NCBI RefSeq assembly: GCF_016793595.1
Contig: NZ_JAEULY010000004.1
Coordinates: forward strand, 682,001 to 746,000
From: Phreatobacter sp.
GTDB lineage: Bacteria; Pseudomonadota; Alphaproteobacteria; Rhizobiales; Phreatobacteraceae
Length of the DNA stretch: 64,000 bases
Direction of reading: 5' to 3'
Notes under the pieces: model-generated
Database searches by the model: none
Told to the model about the DNA's origin: nothing
Seen by the model: only the letters and a program-made list of their open reading frames with translations
Made by a program: the position numbers and the translations under genes
Shown: positions 26,583 to 35,876 of the stretch, piece by piece
Layout: each line of letters begins with the position of its first letter
How positions within the stretch are numbered: position 1 is the stretch's first letter

Positions 26583-27293
26583 TCACATGCCGAGATAGGC
26601 CTTGCGTACCCGGTCGTCGGCGAGCAGTTCCTCGCCGGTGCCGGACAGTGTCATGCGGCCGTTCTCCAGCACGTAGCCGCGGCTGGCGAGCCTGAGCGAC
26701 ACCGCGACGTTCTGCTCGACGAGGACGCAGGTCAGCCCGCCCTCGGCGAGGTCGCGGATGGTGCGCAGTACGTCCTGCACGACGGCCGGCGCAAGGCCGA
26801 GCGAGGGCTCGTCGAACATGACCAGTTCCGGTTCGCCCATCAGGCAGCGGCCGATGGCGAGCATCTGCTGCTCGCCGCCGGACAGCGTGCCGGCCGCCTG
26901 CCCGGCGCGTTCCAGAAGGCGCGGGAACATGGCGTAGACCCGCTCGATATTGCGGACCTTGTGGCGCCGGGCGCGCGGGATCATCGCGCCCATGGCGAGG
27001 TTTTCGGCAACGGTGAGCGTCGGGAAGACCTGCCGGCCTTCCGCCACTTGTCCGATGCCGAGGTCGCAAACCTCGTGGCTCGGCAGGCCCGTGATGTCGC
27101 GGTCCTTGAAGCGGATCGTCCCGCGCGCGGGCGCGTGCATGCCCGCGATGGTGCGGATCAGCGAGGTCTTGCCCGCGCCGTTGGCGCCGACGATGGCGAC
27201 GATGGAGCGCTCCGGCACCTCGAGCGACACCTTGTCGAGAGCCTGCGCGTCGCCGTGGAAGACGTCGATGTCGTGGACGAGCAGCATGGTCAC
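26583..27293 (-). CDS. livF: Branched-chain amino-acid-type ABC transporter ATP-binding protein LivF
   Basis: A 236-aa ATPase of the HAAT family. Walker A GANGAGKTSL, signature TLSGGEQQMLAIGRCL, Walker B ELVMFDEPSLGL, and the short C-terminal end typical of LivF. It is the last gene of the livM-livG-livF series; its GTG start overlaps the livG stop (GTGA), with an ATG six bases on as alternative. Substrate is inferred from the family; members transport branched-chain amino acids, but also urea or amides. Confidence 0.93.
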   Translation of the reverse strand: MTMLLVHDIDVFHGDAQALDKVSLEVPERSIVAIVGANGAGKTSLIRTIAGMHAPARGTIRFKDRDITGLPSHEVCDLGIGQVAEGRQVFPTLTVAENLAMGAMIPRARRHKVRNIERVYAMFPRLLERAGQAAGTLSGGEQQMLAIGRCLMGEPELVMFDEPSLGLAPAVVQDVLRTIRDLAEGGLTCVLVEQNVAVSLRLASRGYVLENGRMTLSGTGEELLADDRVRKAYLGM

Positions 27294-28012
27294 AGAGCCT
27301 CCGCCCCGAGATAGCTCTCCAGCACCTTCGGATGCCGCGTCACCTCGTCCGGTGTGCCTTCGGCGATGGTCGCGCCGTGATGGAGCACGTGGATGCGCTG
27401 GGCCAGCGCCATGGTCGCGCGCATGACGTGCTCGATCAGAAGGATGGTCACGCCCTCGCGGTTGATGTCCTTGAGGATGGCGACGATGCGGTCGACCTCG
27501 GTGGGCCTCAGACCCGCCATGACCTCATCGAGGAGGAGGAGGCGCGGCTCGGTCGCGAGCGCGCGGGCGCATTCGAGCCGCTTGCGGTCGGGCAGGGTCA
27601 GCGACTTCGCCTTGGCCTCGCGCCGGTCCCAGAGGTCGAGGCGGCGCAGCACCTCGGCCGCCTGCTTCCGCGCCGCGTCCATGTCGGCAGCGCGCATCAT
27701 CGCGCCGATGGTGGCGTTCTCCATCACCGTCAGCTCGGGGAAGGGCCGGACGATCTGGAACGTGCGTGCGAGGCCGCGTCGGCACAGCTCGTGCGGCGGC
27801 ACGCCCGCAGCAGGCGCGCCTGCAAAGGTGATGCTGCCGGCGTCAGGCTTCATCACACCGGCGATCAGGTTGAACAGCGTGGTCTTGCCCGCGCCGTTCG
27901 GACCGATGACCGCGAAAATCTCGCCCTCGACCACCGATAGCGAGACATTGTCCACGGCGGTGAGACCGCGAAAGCGCTTGGTCGCGCCCCTGACGTCGAG
28001 AAGCGTCTTCAC
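27290..28012 (-). CDS. livG: Branched-chain amino-acid-type ABC transporter ATP-binding protein LivG
   Basis: The 240-aa ATPase begins at GTG 28012, which overlaps the livM stop (GTGA) and follows GGAGGAG. Walker A GPNGAGKTTLF, the LivG-typical LARTFQIVRPFPELTVMEN, signature-region KSLTLPDRKRLECAR and Walker B RLLLLDEVMAGL (Glu then Val) are present. The signature is LTLPDRKR rather than LSGG, a known LivG-type variation. It pairs with LivF on the cytoplasmic face of the membrane. Confidence 0.92.
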   Translation of the reverse strand: MKTLLDVRGATKRFRGLTAVDNVSLSVVEGEIFAVIGPNGAGKTTLFNLIAGVMKPDAGSITFAGAPAAGVPPHELCRRGLARTFQIVRPFPELTVMENATIGAMMRAADMDAARKQAAEVLRRLDLWDRREAKAKSLTLPDRKRLECARALATEPRLLLLDEVMAGLRPTEVDRIVAILKDINREGVTILLIEHVMRATMALAQRIHVLHHGATIAEGTPDEVTRHPKVLESYLGAEAL

Positions 28013-29028
28013 GAGCGCTCCTCCGGAATGCCGAGCTTCTTCTTGAGCCAGGGCCAGATACCGTTCGGCGCAAACCAGATCATCACCATCAGCGCCGCGC
28101 CGTAGAAGACGAGATTGACGCCGGGAATGGCGCGGCCGGCGATCTTCTCGACGAGCGCGATGAGCGTCTGGCCGAGCGGGGTCAGGATGAAGGCGCCGAG
28201 GATCGGCCCGAACAGCGTGCCGAGGCCGCCGATGATCGGCGCGAGGATCATCTCGATGGACCGCGCAATGTCGAAGCTCTGACTGGGGAACAGGTTGTTC
28301 TGGTAGAAGGCGTAGACGACGCCGGCGACCGCCGTCATGGCCGATGAGACGAGCACCGCCGCCATCTTGGCGCGGAACACGTCGATGCCGAGCGCGCGAG
28401 CCGCCTCCGGGTCCTCGCGCACCGCGAGCCAGGCATGGCCGAGGCGCGAGCGGCGGAGCGCCGCGCAGATGACGAAGGCCGCCACCATCAGGGCAAGCGC
28501 CACGTAGTAGAACAGCAGCGGCCCGCCGCGCAGATTGATGGCCGAGCCGCCGCCCGCCGTGACCGGTATGAAGAACCCGGCGGCGCCGCCGACATAGCTC
28601 CAGTTGTCGAAGCCGATGCGCGTCACCTCGGCAAAGGCAATGGTCAGCAGGGCGAAATAGACGCCCTCGATGCCGAAACGGAAGCCGAGCCAGCCGATGG
28701 CCGCGCCGAAGGCCATGGCGACAAGCATGGCCGGCACGATGGCGATGGCCGGCGATATCCCGAACTTCACCCACAGCACCGCGCCGACATAGCCGCCGAG
28801 GCCGACATAGAGGGCATGGCCGAGCGAGAGCTGGCCGCAGAGCCCCATCATGACGTTCCAGGCCTGCCCGACGGTGGCGAACCAGAAGATCAGGAAGAAA
28901 ACCGAGAGCAGGTAACGATCGAGAACGGCCGGCGCGACCAGCAGGACGACGACCAGGGCGGCCAGCAGGATGAGTGCGCGGCGGGGCGCTTCATCGACAA
29001 GGCGGGCGAGGAGGGTGAAGGGGTTCAT
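28009..29028 (-). CDS. livM: Branched-chain amino-acid-type ABC transporter permease LivM
   Basis: A 339-aa permease with about ten membrane segments. The family markers GLCGQLSLGHALYVGLGGY and the cytoplasmic coupling stretch LRRSRLGHAWLAVREDPEAARALGID are clear. It overlaps livG by 4 bp and follows livH after about 10 bp. Confidence 0.93.
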   Translation of the reverse strand: MNPFTLLARLVDEAPRRALILLAALVVVLLVAPAVLDRYLLSVFFLIFWFATVGQAWNVMMGLCGQLSLGHALYVGLGGYVGAVLWVKFGISPAIAIVPAMLVAMAFGAAIGWLGFRFGIEGVYFALLTIAFAEVTRIGFDNWSYVGGAAGFFIPVTAGGGSAINLRGGPLLFYYVALALMVAAFVICAALRRSRLGHAWLAVREDPEAARALGIDVFRAKMAAVLVSSAMTAVAGVVYAFYQNNLFPSQSFDIARSIEMILAPIIGGLGTLFGPILGAFILTPLGQTLIALVEKIAGRAIPGVNLVFYGAALMVMIWFAPNGIWPWLKKKLGIPEERS

Positions 29029-29038
29029 GGAGCCGACC

Positions 29039-29908
29039 TCACGCCCGCCTGCCCAGCAGGCCCTGCGGGCGCAGCGCCAGCACGAGAACCAGCAGCCCGA
29101 AGGAGACCATGGTCTTCATCGACGGGGCGATGACCACCGAGGCCATCGCCTCGGCGATGCCGATCAAGAGGCCCCCGACGATGGCACCGGCCATCGAGCC
29201 CATGCCGCCGATGATGACGATGGTGAAGGCGAGCAGCGTGAAGGCCGGCGCGATCATCGGCGTCGCGTCGGTCAGCGTCACCATCAGCGCGCCGGCCGCG
29301 CCGACGCAGGCAAGGCCAAGGCCGAAAGTGAGCGCATAGAGCTGCTTGACGTTGAGGCCCACGACGGCCGCACCCACCAGATTGTCGGCGCAGGCGCGAA
29401 TGGCGACCCCGGTCGCGGTGAAGCGGAAGAAGGCGAAGAGCAGCGCCGCCACGGCGAGCGCGGCGATGGCCGCGTAGACACGCACCTTGTCGAGGATGAT
29501 CGGGCCGATCTCCCAGCTGTCGAACGAATAGGGGAGGTTCGCGCTGCGGGCATCCGGCCCGAAAATCATCAGCGTGCCGTTGACCATGATGATCGCGAGA
29601 CCCACCAGCAGGATGAACTGCTCGTGTTCGGGGCGCGAGACGAAGGGGTTGATGAGCGTGCGCTGGAGCCCGTAGCCGATGACGAAGAAGGCTGCGGCGA
29701 TCGGCAGCATCGACAGGAACGGGTCGAGGCCGAACGAGCGAAACAGCACGAAGGCCGCATACATGGCGACCACGGCGAACTCGCCATGCGCGAAATTGAC
29801 CACGCGCACCACGCCGAAGATCACCGACAGGCCGAGCGCCATCAGGCCATAGACGAGGCCGGTCAGGATGCCCTGGACGAGCACGTTGCCATAAAGCGAC
29901 CAGAGCAT
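29039..29908 (-). CDS. livH: Branched-chain amino-acid-type ABC transporter permease LivH
   Basis: A 289-aa permease with about eight membrane segments. GLVYGLMALGLSVIFGVVR and VNFAHGEFAVVAMYAAF are LivH hallmarks, and IRACADNLVGAAVVGLNV the coupling region. The start at 29908 (MLWSLYGNV) is preferred; a longer frame adds 21 non-hydrophobic residues. Upstream lies the broken toxin and not the binding protein gene, unlike the usual livK-livH order. Confidence 0.92.
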   Translation of the reverse strand: MLWSLYGNVLVQGILTGLVYGLMALGLSVIFGVVRVVNFAHGEFAVVAMYAAFVLFRSFGLDPFLSMLPIAAAFFVIGYGLQRTLINPFVSRPEHEQFILLVGLAIIMVNGTLMIFGPDARSANLPYSFDSWEIGPIILDKVRVYAAIAALAVAALLFAFFRFTATGVAIRACADNLVGAAVVGLNVKQLYALTFGLGLACVGAAGALMVTLTDATPMIAPAFTLLAFTIVIIGGMGSMAGAIVGGLLIGIAEAMASVVIAPSMKTMVSFGLLVLVLALRPQGLLGRRA

Positions 29909-29995
29909 GCCAAGCTTCGCGGGAAAGAGGGGGTCGCTCCGGGAGTTAGCGCGGCAGGGCGGGTTCGGCAACCCGGCGCGCGGCGCGGCAGCCGG

Positions 29996-30138
29996 TCACG
30001 GCGTCGCAGCGAGCAACCGGGTCGGTATGCCGAGCACTGGGCCAGCCTCGGCGAGACGGCGGTCGAGCGTGTAGACGGCCGGCGTCATTGCTTCCTGCGA
30101 CAGGGCCGCGACGATGAACGACGTGTCGAGATAGACCA

Positions 30139-30139
<1 letters not shown>
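29996..30139 (-). pseudogene. VapC-type PIN toxin with in-frame internal deletion
   Basis: The 47-aa frame starts MVYLDTSFIVAALSQEAMTP, a typical PIN N-terminus with the first catalytic Asp, and jumps to VYTLDRRLAEAGPVLGIPT, which resembles the last strand and helix of VapC proteins. A normal VapC has about 130 residues; the middle (about 80 residues with the acidic residues for metal binding) is missing without a frameshift. The ATG overlaps the antitoxin stop (TGATG), the usual vapBC arrangement. The product should be inactive as an RNase. Confidence 0.78.
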
Positions 30140-30483
<344 letters not shown>

Positions 30484-30491
30484 TCAGGCGT

Positions 30492-31718
30492 TTAGCTGCG
30501 GCCCTGCCAGGCCGGCAGCGGCAGGACCGGCTCGGCCAGCGCCACGTCCTTGGGCAGGACGACGGTCGGCACGCGCTTCAGGTTCTGCACCAAGGCCGAG
30601 CCGATATTGGGATTCTGGCCCTTGGCATCGAAGGTGATCGGGCCGCCGATCATGATGTGCTCGGGAAGATTGGTGGCGCGCACCGCCTCCATGAGCTGCG
30701 GACCGGCCGTGGTTCCAGCGCGCTTGAAGGCGTCGGCGGCGATCAGCATGCCCTCGAAGGAGAAGCCCGCATTGAAGCTGTCCACCGCGAAGCGGTTGTT
30801 CGGGTTCGCCTTGGCGAAGCTCTTCTCGAAAGCCTGCGTCATGTTGGACTTCGGGTTGGCCCAGGGCAGGCCGAACATGACGAAATCCGCCAGCGGGCCG
30901 AGGGCCTGATAGAACTCCTCGTCATAGAAGCCGGGCGAGCCGGGCGAGATGATCGCCTTCGGCTGGAAGCGCTGGCGCACCATGTCGCGCACCATCTTGA
31001 TGGCGTCGGAGGCGCGGGTGACACACATGACGAGGTCGGGATTGAGCGAGCGAATCTTGGTCACCTCGACCGAGAGGTCCTGCGCGCGCGGGTCGTAGGC
31101 GATCTTCTCGACCAGTTCGATCGGCAGGTTCACGCGCGGCCAGATGGCGTCCATCGCGCCGCGCTGGGCGGTGCCGAACGTGTCATTGGCGTGCAGGAAC
31201 ACGGCCTTCTCGAACTTGATGCCCTTGGCATCCATCACGTCCTTGATCAGGCGCAGGCCGTTGGTGACGAGCTGGCCGCCGGTCTGGAAGTTGCGGACGA
31301 GATACTTGTAGCCCTGCTCGGTGATCTGCGGGGCGGCCGCGACATTGACCACGAAGGGGATCTGGCGCTGCTCGGTGACCTGCGCGATCGCCAGCGTATG
31401 ACCGGAATCGAAAGCGCCGGTCAGAACATGGCAGCCGTCGTTGATGGCGCGCTCGGCCTGGGTGCGGGCGACGTCGGCATTCGATTCCGTATCGATATGG
31501 ACGATCTCGACATTGTAGCCGAGCTCCTTGAGCAATTCGGGCGCGGCCAGCACGCCGCGATGCATCGACTGGCCGGCCTGAGCGAAGAAGCCGGAGCGCG
31601 GCAGAAGCGAACCGATCTTCAGCGTGCGCGCCTGCGCCCGCGCGATGCCGGGCGCTGCGAGCGTCGCGGCGGCGCCCGCCATGACGGTGCGGCGGGAAAA
31701 GGTTGTCGTTGCGATCAT
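30492..31718 (-). CDS. Branched-chain amino-acid-type ABC transporter substrate-binding protein
   Basis: A 408-aa periplasmic binding protein of the LivK/Peripla_BP_6 type. The signal contains SRRTVMAGAAATLAAPGIARAQA, a twin-arginine-like start. The mature part begins LKIGSLLPRSG, the canonical first strand. It is on the same strand as livHMGF but separated from livH by the antitoxin and truncated toxin genes, so the operon was probably livK-livHMGF before the insertion. Substrate not certain. Confidence 0.9.
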   Translation of the reverse strand: MIATTTFSRRTVMAGAAATLAAPGIARAQARTLKIGSLLPRSGFFAQAGQSMHRGVLAAPELLKELGYNVEIVHIDTESNADVARTQAERAINDGCHVLTGAFDSGHTLAIAQVTEQRQIPFVVNVAAAPQITEQGYKYLVRNFQTGGQLVTNGLRLIKDVMDAKGIKFEKAVFLHANDTFGTAQRGAMDAIWPRVNLPIELVEKIAYDPRAQDLSVEVTKIRSLNPDLVMCVTRASDAIKMVRDMVRQRFQPKAIISPGSPGFYDEEFYQALGPLADFVMFGLPWANPKSNMTQAFEKSFAKANPNNRFAVDSFNAGFSFEGMLIAADAFKRAGTTAGPQLMEAVRATNLPEHIMIGGPITFDAKGQNPNIGSALVQNLKRVPTVVLPKDVALAEPVLPLPAWQGRS

Positions 31719-31834
31719 TGTCGTCCTCCCTGCCCCCGCCGGGGCTCAGGCCCGACGCGGTATCATCGCGATTTCGGCGGCGATCTTACGCAAATGCGCG
31801 CCCGGGGAAAGGCGGGCGCGACGCATGGCCGCTG

Positions 31835-32590
31835 TCACGCCGCCGTCTTGTGCTCGAAGCGGCAGATGTCGCGGATGATGCAGCGCTGACAGAGCGGCTT
31901 GGCCGCCTTGCAGATGTAGCGGCCGTGCAGGATCAGCCAGTGATGGGCGTGCAGGCGGTACTGGTCGGGCACGACCTTCTCCAGCCCGAGTTCCACCGCC
32001 AGCGGCGTCTTGCCCGGCGCGAGGCCCGTACGGTTGGCGACGCGGAAGAGATGAGTGTCGACCGCGATGGTCGGAATGCCGAAGGCGATGTTCAGCACGA
32101 CGTTGGCGGTCTTGCGGCCGACACCGGGCAGCGTTTCCAGCGCCTCGCGGTCTGCGGGCACCTCGCCGCCATAGGCGTCGATCAGCCGCTGCGACAGCGC
32201 GATGACGTTCTTCGCCTTGTTCCGGTAGAGGCCAATGGTCTTGATGTAGCCGGTCAGCCCCTCCTCGCCGAGGGCGAGCATCTTTGCCGGCGTGTCGGCG
32301 ATCTTGAACAGCGGCCGCGTCGCCTTGTTGACGCCGACATCGGTCGCCTGCGCCGACAGGGCCACCGCCACCAGCAGCGTGTAGGCGTTGACGCTTTCGA
32401 GTTCGCCTTTCGGCTCGGGATCGACCTGGTGGAAGCGGAAGAAGATCGCCTCCACCTCCTGTGGCGTGAGGCCGTCGCGCTTGCGCCGTTTCGCCGCCAC
32501 CTTGGCAGCGGCGGCATTGGCCAGCGCCTTGCCCGGCCGCTTGCGCACGGTTTTCGGCTTTGACGGCTTGGCGGTGGTCGCGGGCGGCAT
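31835..32590 (-). CDS. nth: Endonuclease III (DNA glycosylase/AP lyase)
   Basis: A 251-aa base-excision repair enzyme that removes oxidised pyrimidines and cuts the abasic strand. The helix-hairpin-helix LETLPGVGRKTANVVLN with catalytic Lys, the VDTHLFRVANRTG with catalytic Asp, and the [4Fe-4S] cluster set C-x6-C-x2-C-x5-C near the end are intact. The N-terminal 35 residues are Lys/Ala-rich, a basic extension common in Hyphomicrobiales. Divergent from the DUF2244 gene with only 22 bp between starts. Confidence 0.95.
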   Translation of the reverse strand: MPPATTAKPSKPKTVRKRPGKALANAAAAKVAAKRRKRDGLTPQEVEAIFFRFHQVDPEPKGELESVNAYTLLVAVALSAQATDVGVNKATRPLFKIADTPAKMLALGEEGLTGYIKTIGLYRNKAKNVIALSQRLIDAYGGEVPADREALETLPGVGRKTANVVLNIAFGIPTIAVDTHLFRVANRTGLAPGKTPLAVELGLEKVVPDQYRLHAHHWLILHGRYICKAAKPLCQRCIIRDICRFEHKTAA

Positions 32591-32598
32591 TCAGGTCG

Positions 32599-32604
32599 TA
32601 TAAT
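32599..32604 (+). promoter_or_regulatory. Candidate -10 element (TATAAT) close to the DUF2244 start
   Basis: A perfect TATAAT hexamer lies just 8 bp before the ATG at 32613, so a transcript started from it would begin at or within a few bases of the start codon, giving a leaderless mRNA. No good -35 is visible in the expected region (32576-32581), which lies at the 5' end of the divergent nth gene, and no ribosome site precedes the ATG. Confidence 0.4.
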
Positions 32605-32612
32605 GCGGCGCC

Positions 32613-33146
32613 ATGACCCCCGGCAACCCGACAGTTGCAGACGCATCCGAGACCGAGAGCCGTCCGCTCCTCGCGGCGATCCTGACGCCGCACCGCTCGC
32701 TCGGCTGGCCCGGCTTCATCGCGGTGATGGCCGCCGTCGGCGTGCTCAACCTGATCGCCGCGATCATGTTCGCCGCCATGGGCGCCTGGCCGGTCGTACC
32801 CTTCCTCGGGCTCGACGTGCTGATCATCTTCCTCGCCTTCCGGGCCAATTACCTGCACGCCCGCGCCTACGAGGAGGTGATCGTCACGCCGACCGAAATC
32901 CGCATCCGCAAGGTGACGTTCCACGGGCGGTCACGCGAATGGCGGTTCAACCCGGCCTGGACGCGGGTGACCCAGGTGGTGGACGAGGATGACGGACAGG
33001 TCCTGTCCCTCACCCTCGACGAGGGCCGCCGCAAGCTCGACATCGCGACCTTCCTGCCGCCGGTCGAGCGCGAAGGCTTCGGCAAGGCGCTGCGCATCGC
33101 ACTGGCTGAAGCCAGGCGCGGACCGACCCGCACGCGGTTCGACTGA
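32613..33146 (+). CDS. DUF2244 membrane protein
   Basis: A 177-aa protein with two membrane helices (FIAVMAAVGVLNLIAAIMFAA and a following WPVVPFLGLDVLIIFLAF), then a cytoplasmic domain with YEEVIVTPTEIRIRKVTFHG and WRFNPAWTRVTQ, the DUF2244 signature. Function unknown. The likely -10 overlaps the 5' region so closely that a leaderless transcript is plausible. It sits between nth and a YbaK gene, a neighbourhood common in Hyphomicrobiales. Confidence 0.88.
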   Translation: MTPGNPTVADASETESRPLLAAILTPHRSLGWPGFIAVMAAVGVLNLIAAIMFAAMGAWPVVPFLGLDVLIIFLAFRANYLHARAYEEVIVTPTEIRIRKVTFHGRSREWRFNPAWTRVTQVVDEDDGQVLSLTLDEGRRKLDIATFLPPVEREGFGKALRIALAEARRGPTRTRFD

Positions 33147-33175
33147 CGGCTCACGGAATTCAGGGAGAGAGCAGG

Positions 33176-33640
33176 ATGGCCAGATCGGTCGAACGGGTCA
33201 GGGCGGCGCTGCGCGAGGCGGGGCATGACGACAATCTCACCACTTTCCCGGCCGGAACCCGCACGGCCGCCGACGCCGCGGCGGCGGTCGGCTGCGCCGT
33301 CGCGCAGATCGCCAAGTCGATCGTGCTGAGGGCCGGGGAGACGCCGGTCCTCGTCGTTGCCTCGGGCGTCAACCGGGTGGATGCGGTAAAGGTCTCCGCC
33401 CTCGTCGGCGGCGAGGTGGCAAGGCCCGATGCAGGCTGGGTGCGCGCGACGACCGGCTTCGCCATCGGCGGCGTCTCACCGGTCGGGCATATGATCGCTC
33501 CCGTCGTCATTATCGACCGCGACCTCGCCGAGGTCGGGCCCATCTGGGCGGCGGCCGGCGCGCCTGACACGGTATTCCAGACGGATTTCGACGCGCTCGT
33601 GCGGATCAGCGGCGGACGCGTCGGCGACATCCGCGAATAG
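33176..33640 (+). CDS. YbaK/EbsC-type aminoacyl-tRNA deacylase
   Basis: A 154-aa single YbaK domain. VAQIAKSIVLRAGETPVLVVASG carries the conserved Lys used by Cys-tRNA(Pro) and related trans-editing deacylases, and GGVSPVGH the conserved glycine loop. Such proteins remove mischarged amino acids from tRNA in the cytoplasm. GGAGAGAGCAGG precedes the ATG. Which tRNA it edits is not decided by the sequence. Confidence 0.88.
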   Translation: MARSVERVRAALREAGHDDNLTTFPAGTRTAADAAAAVGCAVAQIAKSIVLRAGETPVLVVASGVNRVDAVKVSALVGGEVARPDAGWVRATTGFAIGGVSPVGHMIAPVVIIDRDLAEVGPIWAAAGAPDTVFQTDFDALVRISGGRVGDIRE

Positions 33641-33654
33641 GACCGCGCGCCCGT

Positions 33655-34311
33655 TCAGAGCGCATTGATATCGGCAGGCTCCAGCACTCGTTTCGAGGCG
33701 CCCTGGCGCGCCACCCTGATCATCGCGCGACCGAACTGCTCGCTGGTGATGACCATGTCGGGCGCCAGCCGCTTGATCAGCGGCAGCAGCACGCCCATCG
33801 TCGCATAGACTGCCCGGTACAAGCCGGTCTTCGACGTGATCCCCGGCGTCGGCTGGATGATGCTCGGGCGGAACACGTAACCCTTGAACGGCAGGGCGAG
33901 GACGGCGTTCTCCGCCGCGCCTTTCACCCGCGCCCACATGACCGATCCCTTCTCGGTGGAATCCGCGCTCTTGCCGGACACGAACACGAAGGTCATCTGC
34001 GGATTGAGACGGGCGAGCGTGGAGGCGGCGGCGACGGTCAGGTCGTAGGTCAGGCGGCGATAGTCCTCCTCCTTCATGCCGACCGAGGTCACGCCGAGGC
34101 AGAAGAAACAGGCATCGTAGCCCGCAAGGTCGGCCTCGATGAGGGAATAGTCGAAGAAGTCGCGATGGATCAGTTCGCGCAGCTTCGCATGCTGTCGCCC
34201 GGTCGGCGAGCGCAGGACGGCAAGCACTTCCGCGATGCCCTCGTCCTTGAGGCATTCGGCGAGCACGCCCTGCCCAATCATGCCGGTCGCGCCGAAGATG
34301 ATGACCTTCAT
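33655..34311 (-). CDS. NAD(P)-binding Rossmann-fold (NmrA/TIP30-like) protein
   Basis: A 218-aa protein starting KVIIFGATGMIGQGVL, the GxxGxxG dinucleotide-binding motif. The following CFFCLGVTSVGMKEEDYRRLTYDLTV and FVFVSGKSAD, and VFRPSIIQPTPG, are typical of the short atypical SDRs related to TIP30/HTATIP2. No Tyr-x-x-x-Lys pair is obvious, so catalysis is uncertain. The ATG at 34311 follows GGAGGGAC. Convergent with the YbaK gene. Confidence 0.8.
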   Translation of the reverse strand: MKVIIFGATGMIGQGVLAECLKDEGIAEVLAVLRSPTGRQHAKLRELIHRDFFDYSLIEADLAGYDACFFCLGVTSVGMKEEDYRRLTYDLTVAAASTLARLNPQMTFVFVSGKSADSTEKGSVMWARVKGAAENAVLALPFKGYVFRPSIIQPTPGITSKTGLYRAVYATMGVLLPLIKRLAPDMVITSEQFGRAMIRVARQGASKRVLEPADINAL

Positions 34312-34398
34312 GCGTCCCTCCGCCTCCTGGGCGCGCTTCTGCCCGGCTGCGTCCGGGACTATCATTGCCATTGTCCGGTGCATATGGAAGGCGCAGCG

Positions 34399-34779
34399 AT
34401 GATCGACCATGTCTCCGTCGCCGTCAGCGATCTGGCGTGCTCCACCGCCTTCTATGATGCTGTTTTCGCACCGATCGGCCTTGCCCGCCTGGTGACACGC
34501 GAGCGGAGCGTCGGCTATGGCAAGACCTATCCGGAATTCTGGATCAACCTGCGCGAAGGGTATCAGCCGCCGCCCGGCGATCCCGGCACCCATATCTGCC
34601 TGCGGACTCGCGGCGAGGCTTCGGTCATCGCCTTCCATGCCGCCGCGCTCGCCCATGACGGCGAGGACAGCGGTGCGCCCGGCCCGCGGCAGGCCGCGAT
34701 GACCACCTATTTCGGCGCTTTCATCCTCGATCCCGACCGCAACAAGATCGAGGTCCTGACCTTTCCGAATGCCTCATAA
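34399..34779 (+). CDS. VOC-family (glyoxalase/bleomycin-resistance-like) protein
   Basis: A 126-aa single-domain VOC protein: MIDHVSVAVSDLACSTAFYDAVF at the start with the first metal-site His, PEFWINLREG in the middle and ILDPDRNKIEVLTF at the end with the metal-site Glu. GGAAGG lies 7 bp before the ATG at 34399; ATG 34384 is an alternative. Substrate unknown. Confidence 0.85.
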   Translation: MIDHVSVAVSDLACSTAFYDAVFAPIGLARLVTRERSVGYGKTYPEFWINLREGYQPPPGDPGTHICLRTRGEASVIAFHAAALAHDGEDSGAPGPRQAAMTTYFGAFILDPDRNKIEVLTFPNAS

Positions 34780-34916
34780 GCGGCGTCTGTGATTTCCTCC
34801 GAAGACCGCTTGAACGGCGGTTGTGATTTTCCCTGTCCGGGCTCAGAAATCGGGTGGTTGCGCGCCTCGGGACACGCCACATTCGGCTCACGTTCAAGAG
34901 ATCAGGAGCCAGTCCC

Positions 34917-35804
34917 ATGCTCAACGTCGTCCAACTCGAAAAGCATGGCATGCCCATCCGCCTCGCCGAGGCCGCCGACGATTACGAGATCGTCCGGCGC
35001 ACGCTCGCCTTCATCACCGACCACTGGCGCCGCCAGCCGACGGTGGAGGAAATGGCCGAGCATGTCGGCCTCTCCCCCGGCCACCTGCACCACCTGTTCC
35101 GCCGCTGGGCCGGCCTCACCCCGAAGGACTTCCTGCAGGCGATCACGCTCGATGCCGCGCGCGCCCTGCTGCGCGACGAGGCGACCGTGCTCGATACCGC
35201 CTACGAGGTCGGCTATTCCGGGCCGGGGCGGCTGCACGACCTGTTCGTCACCCACGAGGCCATGTCGCCCGGCGAGTTCAAGACGGGCGGCGAGGGCCTG
35301 ACCATGCGCTACGGTTTCCACCCCTCGCCCTTCGGGCAGGCCATCGTGGTGGCGACGGAGCGGGGCCTCGCCGGCCTCGGCTTCTGCGATGCCGGTGGCG
35401 AGCCCTCGGCGCTCGCCGACATGAAGGGCCGCTGGCCGAAGGCCGCCTTCGTCGAAGACGCGGCGGTGACCGGGCCGATGGCCCAGCGCATCTTCGACCC
35501 GAAAGCCTGGGCCGGCGAGCGGCCATTGCGCGTCTGCCTGATCGGCACCGATTTCGAGGTGCGCGTCTGGGAGACGCTCTTGCGCATCCCGATAGGCAAG
35601 GCGACCACCTATTCGACTATCGCCAGTCATATCGGCAGGCCGACCGCCGCTCGCGCGGTGGGCGCGGCGGTAGGCAAGAACCCGATCTCCTTCGTGGTAC
35701 CCTGCCACCGGGTGCTCGGCCGCTCCGGCGCGCTGACCGGCTATCACTGGGGCCTGACGCGCAAGCAGGCCATGCTGGGCTGGGAGGCCGGTCACGCGGG
35801 GTGA
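34917..35804 (+). CDS. Ada-like AraC-HTH/O6-alkylguanine-DNA alkyltransferase
   Basis: A 295-aa two-domain protein. Residues 25-125 form an AraC-type double HTH (VEEMAEHVGLSPGHLHHLFRRW), residues about 130-295 the alkyltransferase with the acceptor Cys in SFVVPCHRVLG and RPTAARAVGAAVGKNP. It transfers O6-alkyl groups from DNA to itself. The N-terminal Ada zinc domain that senses phosphotriesters is absent, so its regulatory part must work differently. AGGAG lies 8 bp before ATG 34917. Confidence 0.9.
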   Translation: MLNVVQLEKHGMPIRLAEAADDYEIVRRTLAFITDHWRRQPTVEEMAEHVGLSPGHLHHLFRRWAGLTPKDFLQAITLDAARALLRDEATVLDTAYEVGYSGPGRLHDLFVTHEAMSPGEFKTGGEGLTMRYGFHPSPFGQAIVVATERGLAGLGFCDAGGEPSALADMKGRWPKAAFVEDAAVTGPMAQRIFDPKAWAGERPLRVCLIGTDFEVRVWETLLRIPIGKATTYSTIASHIGRPTAARAVGAAVGKNPISFVVPCHRVLGRSGALTGYHWGLTRKQAMLGWEAGHAG

Positions 35805-35876
35805 TCCATCGGCGCGCCATGGCTCCCCTGCCCGGCCGCCTCTGGATTTCCCGGTCATGCGGGCTAGAAGGGCGGC

